DNA from: Vermamoeba vermiformis
Lineage: Eukaryota > Tubulinea > Echinamoebida
Direction of reading: 5' to 3'
NCBI GenBank assembly: GCA_045837725.1
Contig: JBEWZL010000219.1
Location: forward strand, 235,277-299,276
DNA length: 64,000 nt
Below are positions 46,901 to 59,328 of the stretch, one piece after another. Under the pieces are notes generated by a model that was not told the origin of the DNA, did no database searches, and worked only from the letters and a program-made list of their open reading frames with translations. Every line of letters begins with the position of its first letter. Position 1 is the first letter of the stretch. The position numbers and the translations under genes were made by a program.

Positions 46901-48683
46901 TAGACAGCAGTGCAAGTTCACCAAGAAAGCTAAACAATCGTTAATATTAATGTCATTAACCTAGTATTTTTGCTGCTTACGATCTGAGCCATAAAGAGCC
47001 AAAGTGTTCAAGTAGAGCGGATCTGTCGGCGATAGATCTGCCTTGGAATCATTCAATTTGATTGCCGTAGCGAACCTAAACTATGATTAGCAATATACTA
47101 TCGTAAGGAATTTTGTGGCTACGTACCAGTTCAACAGCGAGTTCTTTGCCTTGCCGTTGTCTTTGGCCAAGAAAATCTTCTTCAAATTGTAGTGATTCAT
47201 TTCCACGACGTTCTTAATCGCTCCTTGAAGGGACTTTTGCATCAATTTAATTTCGTCTATCGAGGCCTCAGGATATTTGGGGATCTGCGAGAAATATTTC
47301 TTTGCGTGGGCTTGACCCATGGTATTCATGAAGAAGTATTTCGACTATATTAATATTAGCTTTAAGTTTACGGTACCAAATGCAAATTACCAAAACGGAG
47401 TTCTTTTCGAGATCCGATCCAGACCAGTTCTTTGACTGTACGATTTCCTCACTAAATTAAAAGGCGTTATAATTATTTCATATAAATAGGGAATACTTAC
47501 TCAATTAATATGGCGGCCAGATTAATAATTTGAGGATAATTCAGCAGACGATTAAGGCGTTGGTAACACACATTCAGTCCAGGCTACAGTCATTCATTAT
47601 TAGTTCCATATATGGCAATAATAGCGACAGACTTACGTGAAAAGCATCAAAATCTCGCACTTGAATTTGAACGGCGTAGGTCAGCTCGAAGATTACGACC
47701 GAAAAGATTGTGTCGAGTTCCTGCGATTGACAGTTCTGAATTAAGTCCGCTAACATTGGCTCTGGAAAAGTGTCGAACTTAAATAGCAATTCGGACCTAC
47801 ATGAAGATGGGTAAATGGACCTGTCATATCGCGCAAGGAAAGGCTTTGAACTTACTTAATCTGATTATTGGAATACAAGCTGTTTTCTTGCGGAGAATTT
47901 TGTTCTTGAATTAATAATGTTTTAAGGCCCTTAATGATTTCTGTTTTAATGTCGACGAGCAGATCTGTCACAAATTTGTTGTCTTTGTATTGGGCTTGAA
48001 GTTTGTTCGCACGATCAGTGCAATCGACACAATATTGCAGACCACCAGCCGCATAGGGCGATTTTTCAAGAATCATTCGTTGAATGAGAGTGCGGTTCAA
48101 ACGTGTAATGGGATCAGACCTACGTTGCGTTAGAAAATTGTTAAAAAATATAGAAAAATACATACACGACAGTTGTTGTCTTGGGCGATGCAGTGACAGG
48201 GATGTAATCGACGCCACCTTGCATACAAACGACTTGATGCTCGGAGAAGTATGAAAACGGGATCATTTTGTTGCACAGATCACACGGAATCAAGTCTTCG
48301 GCACTGTGAGAATGAATCGTTAAACCGTATATCCAGTGGCAGTGCATCCTAAGAAATGACACGAGCAACCGATCTGTGAAATTTCCAGAATTTCAGCGAA
48401 ATAGTGCGTTCCCCAAAGTGCGTTTACAACATTAATAGAGGTTGAAAATATTGTTATTAATTTTGTTTGGTGGTATTTCGATTTTTCTGATTTTACCTAT
48501 CGTCGGATGTTGTGATCGTGGTCTCGTTCTTGGCCAACCTAAATATTATTTGAGATTACACGCTCTACAATAATTTTAGCAAGCATACTTTGATAAGAAA
48601 GTGCATCCATTATCTCCTTGGTTAACAGTTACTAAAAATACGGATTTCAGAACGTTATTCTCCACTTCTTCATTGCTCGCCAT
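43959..48683 (-). CDS. Ufd2-core (E4) protein ending in a BIRC6/UBE2O-type UBC domain instead of a U-box
   Basis: Start [10 protein letters not shown] at 48683. Near the N-terminus a C2HC zinc finger: [20 protein letters not shown]. Then ~750 residues match the alpha-helical Ufd2 core: SYFSEH..., [48 protein letters not shown], and near its end [34 protein letters not shown] and [19 protein letters not shown]. Where UBE4 has its U-box, this chain has an acidic linker and then a UBC domain: [74 protein letters not shown] (catalytic Cys), [13 protein letters not shown] and a helical tail ending KELAKL at 43959. This UBC subtype belongs to BIRC6, UBE2O and plant PHO2. About fifteen exons, ~1,150 residues. 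No U-box was found. Confidence 0.85.
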
Positions 48684-48943
48684 TTGGAATAATATATATA
48701 CAGTATTGTGGTGAATATGACCGATAAACTCGAAAGATAACACGATTTTATTAACGAGCTCACAAAGACTTGTTCAACCAGGGCTAACCCAAACAAAGAT
48801 ATTTTTATTCTCGTTGAGTTCTCCGTTCACTTCACGTCCCACCCGGAAGAGAATCCCATCTTATGGTTGGCGGGCGAGGTTTCTTGGGTTATCCTGTTGG
48901 CTCCTGGATCTTAGCGAAATTGTATCACCTCAGCTGGCTAACT

Positions 48944-49755
48944 TCAATCTGAGCCAAACTTGTTCTCCGATTGAGCACGAGGACGCAAGTCGGCAATCTT
49001 TCGTACGCAATGTTGACCCGTACTGATAATGATCGTCAACACCCAAATGGACACGCCGACTTGCCACACCATCAATCCATCAGCCGCATTTTTCTGTTAA
49101 TTAGTCGTTAGCGTAACTATTATAGTAATAAATGATGGAGCTTCGAAAAGCATACGCAATTGGAACCGGGCGCAGTAAACAGAATAACACCGCCGTAGAT
49201 AAACCACGCGACCGAAAAGCACCCGTTCAGAAAGAATATGACCCAAATAGGCACGTACGATTGTTTGCATCTATGTGAAAGTCAATTTTAGCGTTAAATC
49301 AAAAGAGAAATCATTCTGGTTCGTACTTCGCTTTAAAGGCTAAAGCAATTATTGGCATCAGTAGGATTCCCATGCCAAGGTTGACTGCGCAATTGACTAC
49401 ATTCCACAGAGGTAGCTAAATAAGATATTGTAAGCGGAGTACCTACGAAAAGGCAAACGGCAAGGTATGAACGTAATGAGGGGTACTTACGGTGGTGTCT
49501 GGTCCATTCGAAGTCTCACACGAATAATATCGCAAAAATGTCACTATTTGACCGGTTAAAATAGATCAATATTAATTTCTAGGCGAATGATACTTACGAA
49601 CGATGCCGATCGTGTGCGGAGGCACGTTGCAGCTGAAATAATAGATTACATACACTATAAAATATTAATTAATTTTTATAATTTTGATATGAGGCGCTTA
49701 CCAGTCAAAAACCGTCTGACGTTGGTATTTTCCAGCGATTTTTGTTCCATCTAAA
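48944..49755 (-). CDS. TMEM272-like small multi-TM protein, N-terminus unresolved
   Basis: Six short exons join in frame: GTKIAGKYQRQTVFDC, CNVPPHTIGIV, TFLRYYSCETSNGPDTT, LPLWNVVNCAVNLGMGILLMPIIALAF, KQSYVPIWVIFFLNGCFSVAWFIYGGVILF and GLMVWQVGVSIWVLTIIIS, ending KFGSD at 48944. Three or four membrane spans. The pattern YVPIWVI...FLNGCFSVAWFIYGGVILF resembles TMEM272-type proteins (IPIYLI...WFIxGNVW). An upstream exon near 49,910-49,940 with a GTAAGC donor could add an N-terminal span, but no start codon could be placed. Function unknown. Confidence 0.5.
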
Positions 49756-50099
49756 AATATTGGTTAGAATGTGCGATTTTGCACTTAATATGGTTCATTG
49801 TCTAGTAGTATCAATTAAAAAAATTATAGCGTATTTTTGTATGATTTTAGCTTTTGGGAAACTAAATTGATTGAAGATCTGACGGTTACACGAATAAATT
49901 TTGCTTACTCCAACGAATTATATTATGATTACAAGTCCTACAGTTGCTATGACTTAAATTAAAGTAAAATAATGAATGGGCGCATCGAACCGATGTTTTA
50001 AAATCGAACCGTTCAGTGAAAAAATGTTGGTGACCGGAAAATTACGGCAATTATTATTATTATACAAATATATACAAACTTTACACTGGTGATTAATTC

Positions 50100-53000
50100 T
50101 TACGACTTAATCTTTTTTAATGCTTGAGACAACGCCCGTTGGTTGATCGGCTTGGCCAAGTACTCATCCATACCGGCAGCCAAGCAGTCCAACGAATCTT
50201 GCTCTGAAGCATTGGCGGTGAGCGCGATGATTGGTACATGCCGCTCATTGTTCTCAATTTTGCGAATTTGTCTCGTAGCTTCGTAACCATCCATCAGCGG
50301 CATTTGACTAAATTAGGCGCGGATTAATAATCCGAACACGACAATTGACAAAATAATAACGTACCAATCCATGAATACCAAGCTGAATAGATGCTCGTTA
50401 AACAATTTCAGGGCCTCCAAACCATTCTCAGCCCACAGAACGTTTTTATAGCCTAATTTAGTACTAGATTAATGGAACGCTCTCAATAGTAACGTCATTT
50501 TTGGCTCCTTACCTTCTTTCTCTAATAGCTTAACGATGACCTTTCTGTTCATGACATTGTCTTCTACCACGAGAATTTTGTCACTTTTCTCGGCGGGCTC
50601 AATTTTCTGGGTGTCAGCGTCACATTGCATGGCTTGAACAGGAGCCTTATTGAACGCCGACGAGAGGGCCATCTTCAAATTGCAGACGATATAAGGTATT
50701 TGTACGAAGTAGACATTTGGCTTCGTGCTCTGCATCACTTTGGGGTGCGTGGTCAGCACAATGTAGGTCTCTTTGTCTAAGTCGGCATCGCTCATTGCCG
50801 AGTAAACTTTCTTCGTGATGAATGTGGCACATCGACGAGTGTCATTGGCATCGACAATAGTAGCGCCCCACTCGTTCAAGTATCGCTTCAGAGTTGATGT
50901 GTGGCAGTTATCTTTCAGCTTGAGAGCTACGCACATGTCAGCAGGGAGCATAAAGCGTGGGGGTTCTGCGTCGTGGAATGGAATGGACTTCGTCTTGAAT
51001 GTAAACCAGAAGTTGCTGCCAATAATTTCATCATTCTGTTTGACGTTGCAGTGACCAATTTGACCGCCAAGCTTTTCAACCAGTAGCTTTGAGATAGCCA
51101 AGCCCAGGCCAGTGCCTCCGTATTTACGTGAAGAGGATCCGTCGAGTTGCGTGAACGGCTGGAATAATTTTGAAGCCGAGGATTCATCAACACCAATGCC
51201 GGTGTCGATCACTTCAATCTTCCACACTTGCTCAGTGACGTCAGAACGAACGAGCTCACCTTGAAGTGTAATACTACCCCTGTGGCACCAAGGAAGTTAG
51301 TCTTGTCACGAACAATAATAGATAAAACTTACTTTTTCGTGAATTTGATTGCATTGCCAAGGAGATTAATCATAATCTGCTCGAGCTTCACGCTGTCGCC
51401 AATAACCTCTTTATCGAAGCAAGCAGGCAAGTAGAAGTTCATCTTCAACTTGTTGGCTTCAGCGTGGCTGCTCATCATCATCAAGATATCTTCGATCTTG
51501 CTTCTAGGACTGAATCGAACTTCGTTGACGCCAATCACCGATGCCTCGGACTTGGAGAAGTCCAAGATCTGATTGATTACGTTGAATAGAATGCTGCTTG
51601 ACTTTTGGATATTAACTACGTAGTCGTGTTGTTCGGCATTCAAAGCTGTTTGAGATAGCAAGTCGCACAGCCCGAGCACAACGCTTAACTAATGACAGGT
51701 TAGTTTACTCGAAGCTAGCAAAAAATAAATACTTACCGGAGTGCGAAGTTCGTGTGAAAGGTTGGCCATGAACTGAGATTTTGCTTTGACTGCTGCCAGT
51801 GCACGATCTCGTGCTTCAGACAACTCGTCGCGCCATCGCTCACGCAAAATGGTGTCAGCAAGCAAGCTGCCAATGTTGTTCAAGATTTGATGGTGACCAT
51901 CCTCTTTGTCCCTCAGCTCAACCAAGAGCGCACTAAATCGAAGTCAGATACAACGAGCCACTAACGCGATGATTAGTACTTACCCGATGACCCCATGATC
52001 GCTCGAGGACATCAATACGCAATGTAACATTCCTTGACGGAGTTGATTTGTCTTGGCAGAGATCGTCTCAAGCATCGTCGCCTTGATTTTATCTGTATCG
52101 CTCTCGCTAAAGCCAACAGAGCTCACCTATCCGTTACGTTAGAATTATTAATCGGAGCACGAGCATTCTTCGTACCAGCTTTACAGCTGTGCCCTCGTTT
52201 TCGCTTAGACCCATCGCCACAGCTCTGAATCTGAATTTGTCTTGCAAGAATTTGGGCACTGAGTCGAAAATCTTGGATGTGGATGAGGAGATGAGCATCT
52301 GACCAAGCAAATTGATGCTCGAAACCAAAGAGTACAGCTTAAGCGAAGTGATGTCATGATACAACCACAGATGACCTTCGTAAGTATTGTCGATGAAGAT
52401 CGGAGAGTAATCTCGTTCATAAATGGTACCGTCTAAAAATAAAAGTTAACTCCGGATAAATCTGCCCAAAAATAGAAATGCTTACTGGACATCAAAACCT
52501 CTTCGCCGTACACGCCCTCTCGGTTTCGTAATATTTCTTCCACCCGTTTGACCGCATTCTCTCCGTCCACGAAGAGATCTTTTGCTGCGGAAAGGCCATC
52601 CGAACAGTCCGAGCCCTATTTGGTTAATGTTTATAATCATTTCAGAAATTATGCTATGTACTTACTACAAGGTCTACGAATAAAGGGATACCAAAGCACT
52701 CTTTGAAGCGGTCATTCGCTACTACCACACGACGATCTCGATCTTCAACCACAATGGCGTGGCGAATGCCTATCAAGCACTGAGTAAGTTATCGATATTA
52801 TTTGATGCTTCATTATTTAAGTACCTTCCGTTAAGCAGTTCAATCGGGCCTTCGCGATCCTAGTTTCGTGGAGTAGCTGGGAAACGCCTTGGCTTTTTTC
52901 AATCATGCCTTCAATATGATCTCGGGCTTCTTTTTCCTTATCAATTATCTTCATAGTAACAAGGGAGTTGTACGGAAGATGCTCCGTGGCTGCAAGTTGG

Positions 53001-53467
53001 ACGTAGCGGCACTGAACGTGGTACGAGTCGCGCGGTGGATGTTGTTCCAATTTTAAAATCCCAGAAAATTCTTTACCGTTCTCATACGGGGCATCATCAT
53101 CTGTTGGTACTTCTTCGCGTCTTAATTCTTCGTTTCTGGCGAGCAAATCCGGTAGCCTTTTGTTAAGTAGTGACCGGCTAGAGATGCACTCGAAAGGATT
53201 TGAATCAGGGCATACTTGTTTGATGAGTAAGTCCTCGGAGAGAAATAGAGTTACGTCGACGGTACTACAAGTGAAATTGTTAGCATTATGGAAATCGTAA
53301 TAATTTAGTTAAATTAATTAATTGAAACAACAACTCTACTGGTATTAGTTTTGCGTCATGATATTGCCACGGCATTAATATTGCTATATTTATTGGAAAA
53401 TATCATGTGTTCATTATTTCCTATTACGCCGTACTGGATTGCAGCTGCAGTTTCAAACTCACCTCAT
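50100..53467 (-). CDS. Hybrid sensor histidine kinase
   Basis: A five-base first exon (ATG AG at 53467-53463) splices to [17 protein letters not shown]. Two PAS-like regions follow ([43 protein letters not shown] and a [13 protein letters not shown]...HDITSLK end), then a GAF-like region. H-box: [15 protein letters not shown] with the phosphoacceptor His. ATPase: [19 protein letters not shown] (N), [11 protein letters not shown] (G1), [19 protein letters not shown] (G2). Receiver: [34 protein letters not shown] with the Asp, [11 protein letters not shown] and YLAKPIN with the Lys. All catalytic residues are present. There are no membrane spans, so it is a cytosolic sensor like DhkE/DokA types of Dictyostelium. 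Such kinases feed phosphate via a histidine phosphotransfer protein to a receiver such as RegA. Confidence 0.92.
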
Positions 53468-54305
53468 TTCGTTTGAAATTCAGTCATGGAACTATAGTCC
53501 TCGAGTACTTAAGCAGTGTGCTCGAAGCAGTTACAGAATAAAGTGAATGGGAGTTGTCAGAAAATAGTTGTGATAAGTTGCGGGGAACGCGACGGAATAA
53601 TTCAGAACCGATAACCAGAAATCGTGCGAGATTGCCAAAACTGCCGTTAATGATTAATAAACTTAACGCTGTAGCACTACACTTACGGGCACTACGGCAG
53701 AGGAAATGCTATTATGACGCTGCTGGGAAGACGGATTAGCATCCACAAACCAAACTTAGCCGATGAAACAGACTCGGCGACTGTAGTTGGTGCGATAAAG
53801 ATTGTAGTCGATGGACAAACACGAGTGCTCCGACGAGCAAGTTGCTGAACGTGGGTTGGCATCTCACCTGTGATTTGGATTTGGTCGGTTTCTTTGAAGC
53901 ATTAAATTTATTAAATTTCCCTTCAATTACAATATGAAGTAGAACTAAGAGGTGCGATAATTAGAGTTTGAATGCCGAATAATAGTCTATTTCAAAATCC
54001 AAAACAAAAAAATCTGTAAATTCCTTTAGCGATGGATACCTAGTAGATTGCCTAATATCGCGCGAATTTAATCAGCCAATCACAGCTAAGATTTTTTTTT
54101 GGCTGATTGTGATTGGCTAAAAACAAAAAACAAACTACAGCCCTTTGCGTCATCTTGGCTTAGCTTGTTTAAACGTGGGTACTATAGTGTAGCACTAGTT
54201 GTGGTCGTGGTATATTGCATTGCATTGGCACCGCTAACAAAAATCTTTACCTTGATCCCTGATCGACCCTGATTGACCCTGGTAGAATATTACATTTAAA
54301 CAAAA
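53468..54305. other. Intergenic between divergent genes
   Basis: A 61-codon frame at 53554-53739 is not supported by any domain. The main item is the CCAAT inverted repeat at 54071-54118. Confidence 0.4.
54071..54118. repeat. Inverted repeat with paired CCAAT boxes
   Basis: AGCCAATCACA (54074-54084) and TGTGATTGGCT (54108-54118) are perfect inverted copies. A second nested pair, ATCAGCCAA and TTGGCTGAT, lies inside, so a hairpin with an oligo-T loop can form. CCAAT in both orientations, ~190-235 nt before the ankyrin-CobW gene, fits an NF-Y site, but a decayed MITE is possible. Confidence 0.5.
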
Positions 54306-56445
54306 ATGAGGTAATCTTTTGTAATATCAGTAATTAGACAACACTGAGCTTGCCATTCGTAGTATCGTTGAAGCTGCCGAAGTTGGAAATTATGATTTGG
54401 TGAAAAAACGCATCTTGTCCGATAGAAGTCAGCTGCACATAACCAACTCAGTCGTACGTACTCGTTATCTCCTTAATTATTTATTTAACAAATATTAATA
54501 GGGATTCTCTGCGTTGCACGAAGGTAAGCTGGCTAATTGAATCTGCATTAAAGTTCCCCTGGCCTAATTTTTGCTGAAGCTGCACAAGAGGGCCATGAGG
54601 ATATAGTATTTTTATTATTAAAGCAAGGAGCTGATCCGAATCTAACGGATTCTGCTGGAGAAAGTCCGCTGCACCTTGCGAGTTACTTCGGGTCAGTGTT
54701 TTTTAACTATACGATCTATCGGTAATACTCTAATTTAATATTAATATTGCAGTCATGAAGAGATTTGTCTACTGCTTCTTGAGGCAGGCGCAGATCCAAA
54801 CGCAGTGAATAAAAACCGAGAGACTCCTTTGTTCGGTGCCGCAAAGAAGTCGCGAAAAGGTAAGTATTTACTTTCGCATTTATTTAGTTAAACAATGCAT
54901 AGTCATCGTGCGAATATTGCTCGAATGGGGAGCCGATCCGTCCCTTCGCAACAGACATCATAAGAAGCTACCGGGTGATTACGCTACGGACAATGAGGTG
55001 GTTCAACTATTGAAAGGTATGAATTCCAGACCTTGGAATATCGTGCTGACCGCTTACGCAGATCCCACTTTGCGCGGACTCGTGCCAAAGAAACGTATTC
55101 CAGTAACGGTCTTATCTGGCTTTTTGGGTGCAGGAAAGACCACAACATTGAACGCCTTGCTTCAAAATCAGCAGGGACTGAAGGTAGCAGTGATTGTGAA
55201 TGACATGAGTGCAGTGAACATCGACGAGAGATTGATCACACGTGTCCAAGAGAAGGTCGTAGCGCTGTCTAACGGCTGCATCTGTTGCACACTGCGAGAG
55301 GATCTTTTGAAGACCGTCGCTCAAATAGCTGATTCGCGCTCGTTTGATTATCTCGTCATCGAGTCCTCTGGTACGTCTTGTTTCAGTTCAATTTTCAATC
55401 AAGGCAATTAATCGGACATGCAGGAATATCTGAGCCTTTGCCGATTGCAGAAACGTTTACGTTTGACGATGAATCTGGCGTGTACTTGAAGCAGAAAGCC
55501 AAACTTGATACTTTGGTTACACTAGTAGATGCCAAACACTTCTTGGAGCAATACAACAGCAAGGAGAGCTTGCAGGAGGTTCAAATGGCTGCTTCGAGCA
55601 GTGACACGCGCTGCATTGCAGATTTACTCATCGAGCAAGGTTAGTTTTCACCTTACCTTTTTCTCGGCGCTAACATTTTACCTGCAGTGGAGTTCGCCAA
55701 CGTGATTGTGATCAACAAAGCGGATCTAGTTTCAGAATCGCAACTTCAACACTTGAAGTCGTTGTTATCGAGCTTGAACCCCGCAGCACGCCTTTTGTCT
55801 GCTACATTCGGTTCTGTGCCGCTGAAGGCTATTCTCAACACAGGTCTCTTTGACTTCAATCGTGCAAGTCAAGCGCCCGGATGGCTGCAAGAGTTACGAG
55901 GCACGCACAAACCCGAAACACTCGAGTTTGGAATTTCGTCATTCGTTTACGAGGTAAGTCTAATAACTACGTAGTTACTAGACTGTATCATATACTAACC
56001 CAAGGCTAGGCTACTAAACCGTTCCATCCTACTAAGCTAAACAAAGCGTTGGTGGGTGGCAAGCTTGAGCGCGTTGTTCGATCAAAGGGATTCGTGTGGC
56101 TGGCCAATAGTCCGCAGCACCAATGGGTTTGGTCTCATGCAGGTAAGCTCGAACCGGTTCTTTGGTACCTGGTATTTGCTAACGAAGTACTTAGGCAGCG
56201 TTTTTCGCTTTGAAAGAGGAGGTCAGTGGCATCACGATCACGATCACAGCCACACACACGACGAGGATTGTGCACTCGTAGCTAAGAAGCAGTGTTTGGT
56301 GTTAATAGGAGTTAACATGGATCACGCCTTGGTGAAGCATGTGCTCGAGCAGTGCTTGTGCGACGAAGAACTGCCCAACCTGAGAAGCGAGCCATTTGGT
56401 AGTATGGATAAGCTCGTAATTACTGCTGACGTTATTTCATTATAA
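54306..56445 (+). CDS. Ankyrin repeats fused to a CobW/ZNG1-type metallochaperone GTPase
   Basis: The first ~150 residues are ankyrin repeats: [91 protein letters not shown]. Then Cob[21 protein letters not shown] (P-loop), [17 protein letters not shown] (metal-binding CxCC), [31 protein letters not shown] (NKxD), a CobW_C part and the His-rich [14 protein letters not shown]. GTPases of this kind (ZNG1) load zinc into client enzymes such as METAP1. Exons run to ISL at 56445. The start is not settled: the ATG at 54306 would need a 27-nt intron and does not enter the ankyrin frame. Confidence 0.82.
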
Positions 56446-56701
56446 GTTGGACCTAATTGACGTGTCAATCATGTTTTTTCTTCACACAGTAGATACTACA
56501 AAGCAGCAAAGACTAAACGATAATTGCCTTTAATTACCGCCGAATATTTGATCATTATTTAGTGCACGCAAGAATTAATTTGTTGGGACTTTCTTGCATT
56601 TCGTTCATCTGTGGAGATCGGCAGCAAAGGTAAAAAACTGACAGTCGATCGCTAACCGTGCCATTAACGTCGATAAATCCTGATTCTCCGTTTACTTCAC
56701 A

Positions 56702-59034
56702 ATGGTAATCACAATAACAATGAGGCGTGGTCTTGCATCGTTGTTGTTAATTTTATTTTTGGGCACGCGATCGACTTCGTTCGCCCAATCTTGTCAAACT
56801 TTATTTACCTTCGACGATGGTACTGTACAAGGATGGAATTATGGAACATCTCCAGATTATTCTGCCTCCTTTGCCACGAGCGTAGGAGCCTCGCAGAGTC
56901 ACGCAACGAGTGGAAGTTATTCGCTTCAATTAGGCTTCAATAATATGGGTGGCAAACAATACGCTGCTTATTACGTCGAAAATACGGGAGGATGGGCGTT
57001 GTCTGCATACCAATCGATCAAATTCAATTTGGATCTTTCAGAAACAGGTAAATTAAATATTTATTTTCGTTAAAGGACTGTGAGATTAGCCAAATCAATT
57101 TTACGATATTTATTATCATACTATAGTTTATTTAATGACGCAACTGTTTCGATTAAATAGTCAAATAACTCTTTATCTGCAGATTTGGTCAAGAATGTTA
57201 GTGTCGCACTGAGTACGGGTTCCAGCTGGAATTGGCAAGAAACAAGTCAAGTAACTAGTCTCACGGCAGGTAAGTCTTTCACATTATGCGGCTTCGGGCC
57301 TCGAATTCTAATCCTTCGCAGGATCCAATTCAATCTCGATTCCAATTTCTTCGATTACTTCCCTCAATGAAGTGCATCGCATCGCTATATTACTGTTCAC
57401 GACTAGTGGTTCTGGGAGTGCCTTTGTCGATACCATTCAATTCTGCCCGACAACCTCTTCCCCTCAAGCGTCAGCCCCAACTGGTTCGAACCCCCCTCCT
57501 GCTCCCGTGTCTTCTACCAACACGTGCTCACGATTCGTGGCTGCTTCAGGAACCAAATTTGCCGTGGATGGTTGTTGGATGTACGTCTCAGGCACGAACA
57601 ACTACTATCTGTCGTACCAAGGCGACGCTGCCCTCAACGATTTCATGACTGCCATGAGCTCACTGGGCATGAATGTGTTACGCACTTGGGGATTTATTGA
57701 CGGCGGATCCACTGATGGTACTACGAGGTAAATAGATCACCGTTCTGTCCACGCAGCTAACCAAGGTTTCAGATACAACGTTGATCCTCCTGGGCACAAA
57801 AACAACGTCATCTTTCAGTACTGGAACAATGGTGTCGTGCAGAATACGGGTGTAAATGGCTTGAATAATCTTGACAAAATTCTCGCTGCTGCCGCGACGA
57901 AGGGAATCAAAGTCATCATTCCCCTTGTCAACAACTGGAAAGCATTTGGTGGCATGGATCAATATGGTAATAGCCTTTTGCAGCGTTTTGTAGCCAAATC
58001 AGTCTGATTATTATCTTGCAGGTGTTTGGTTCCAAACCGCAAATTTACACGACCAATTCTACACCAACTCGCAATCACGTCAAGCTTTCAAAAATTATAT
58101 TTCGGTGCTCGTAAATCGCGTCAATTCTGTCAATCAGCGCAAATACTCAGAAGGTACGAATAACGTCAGATACTGATAGGCTAACACAAACACCAGATCC
58201 GACAATTTTTGCGTGGGAATTAGCCAATGAGCCTCGTTGCAAGGGCACTGACTGGCCTGCCTCCTCGAACTGCAACACGAAGATGATCGTCGATTGGGTC
58301 AGCGAGATGAGCTCGTACATCAAGTCCATCGATTCAAACCACATGGTCTCTGTTGGCGATGAAGGTTTCTTTAGCAGGTAATTATTTTAGTGATTCATTC
58401 TTAGTTACTAATCAATTCGCAACAAACAGACAAGGTGTGAGTGACTGGACTTATGATGGCAGTGAAGGTGTGGATTTTGAAGCATTTTTGCGCTTGTCAA
58501 CAATTGACTTCGGCACTCTCCACTTGTATCCTGAAGACTGGGGCAAATCATCTGACGAGTCTTGGGCCACTAACTTTATCCTTGATCACATCAACGCAGC
58601 CAAAAACATTGGTAAACCAGTCATTCTTGAAGAGTATGGTTACAAGGATCAAAGCCAGCGCAATAGAATTTACCAGGACTGGCTGGACGTTGTGTACAAC
58701 AATGATGGTGCTGGAGACTTGGTGTGGATGTTGGCTGCTGATGTGAATGGATCTCCTTATCCTGACTATGATCAATTCACAATTTACAAGAATTCAGCTG
58801 CTGTGAATGTGATTTCACCACACATTGCACGCATGAAGCAAAAGAATACTTGTTTCCAGTGCAGTAAGTGCTTAATTCCTTCCATACTCCATCTAATTCC
58901 TGAATCTAGCTCCAGGCAGTGCCAGTCCCAGTTTGGCCTCTCCCAATCCAACTCAAGCTGGTGTGCCATTGACTGCAAGCTCTGCCTCTCAATTGGTGTC
59001 AATATGTTTGCCTTTAGTTTTCCTGCTTTGTTAG
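56702..59034 (+). CDS. Secreted GH5 endo-1,4-beta-mannanase with N-terminal CBM and GPI-like tail
   Basis: Signal peptide [16 protein letters not shown] (start 56702, or the Met at 56720). Residues ~30-190 form a beta-sandwich carbohydrate-binding module ([47 protein letters not shown]). A Pro/Ser linker follows, then the GH5_7 barrel: [37 protein letters not shown] ([16 protein letters not shown]), [11 protein letters not shown] with acid/base Glu, [10 protein letters not shown] and PVILEEYG with nucleophile Glu. After ...NTCFQC a Ser/Pro/Thr stretch ends in [11 protein letters not shown] at 59034, a GPI-like signal. The enzyme should cut beta-mannan outside the cell or at the surface, useful for feeding on plant or yeast walls. 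Nine or so exons. Confidence 0.9.
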
Positions 59035-59182
59035 CTTCAAATAAACAGTGTGCAGGCACAAGATTTGGACAGCAACCAATCACATGGTAGCTGGTAAGAG
59101 AGTTGAAGTAATGATTGATAGGGACAGTTGGGCATTGGTATTTGGTTGTCACAAGTTCTTTTAGTGAAAATCTGTCCTAAAA

Positions 59183-59204
59183 TTAGGGTTAGGGAGGGTT
59201 AGGG
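59183..59204 (+). repeat. Telomere-like TTAGGG repeats, interstitial
   Basis: TTAGGGTTAGGG is followed by AGGGTTAGGG: four near-units in 22 nt. It lies 150 nt after the mannanase stop, just where ordinary genic DNA gives way to the recombinase/minisatellite region. The window continues for almost 5 kb, so it is not a chromosome end. Confidence 0.5.
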
Positions 59205-59328
59205 ATCCTCCTGTCACGTGACACGATCCCGATCCGCGTTGCTAATTAACGCGTAAGTAAATTTTTTATTTATATTGATAATAGGTCCTAACTACAGTAT
59301 TAGGGCCAAAGGACAGGTCTTTGCTCGC

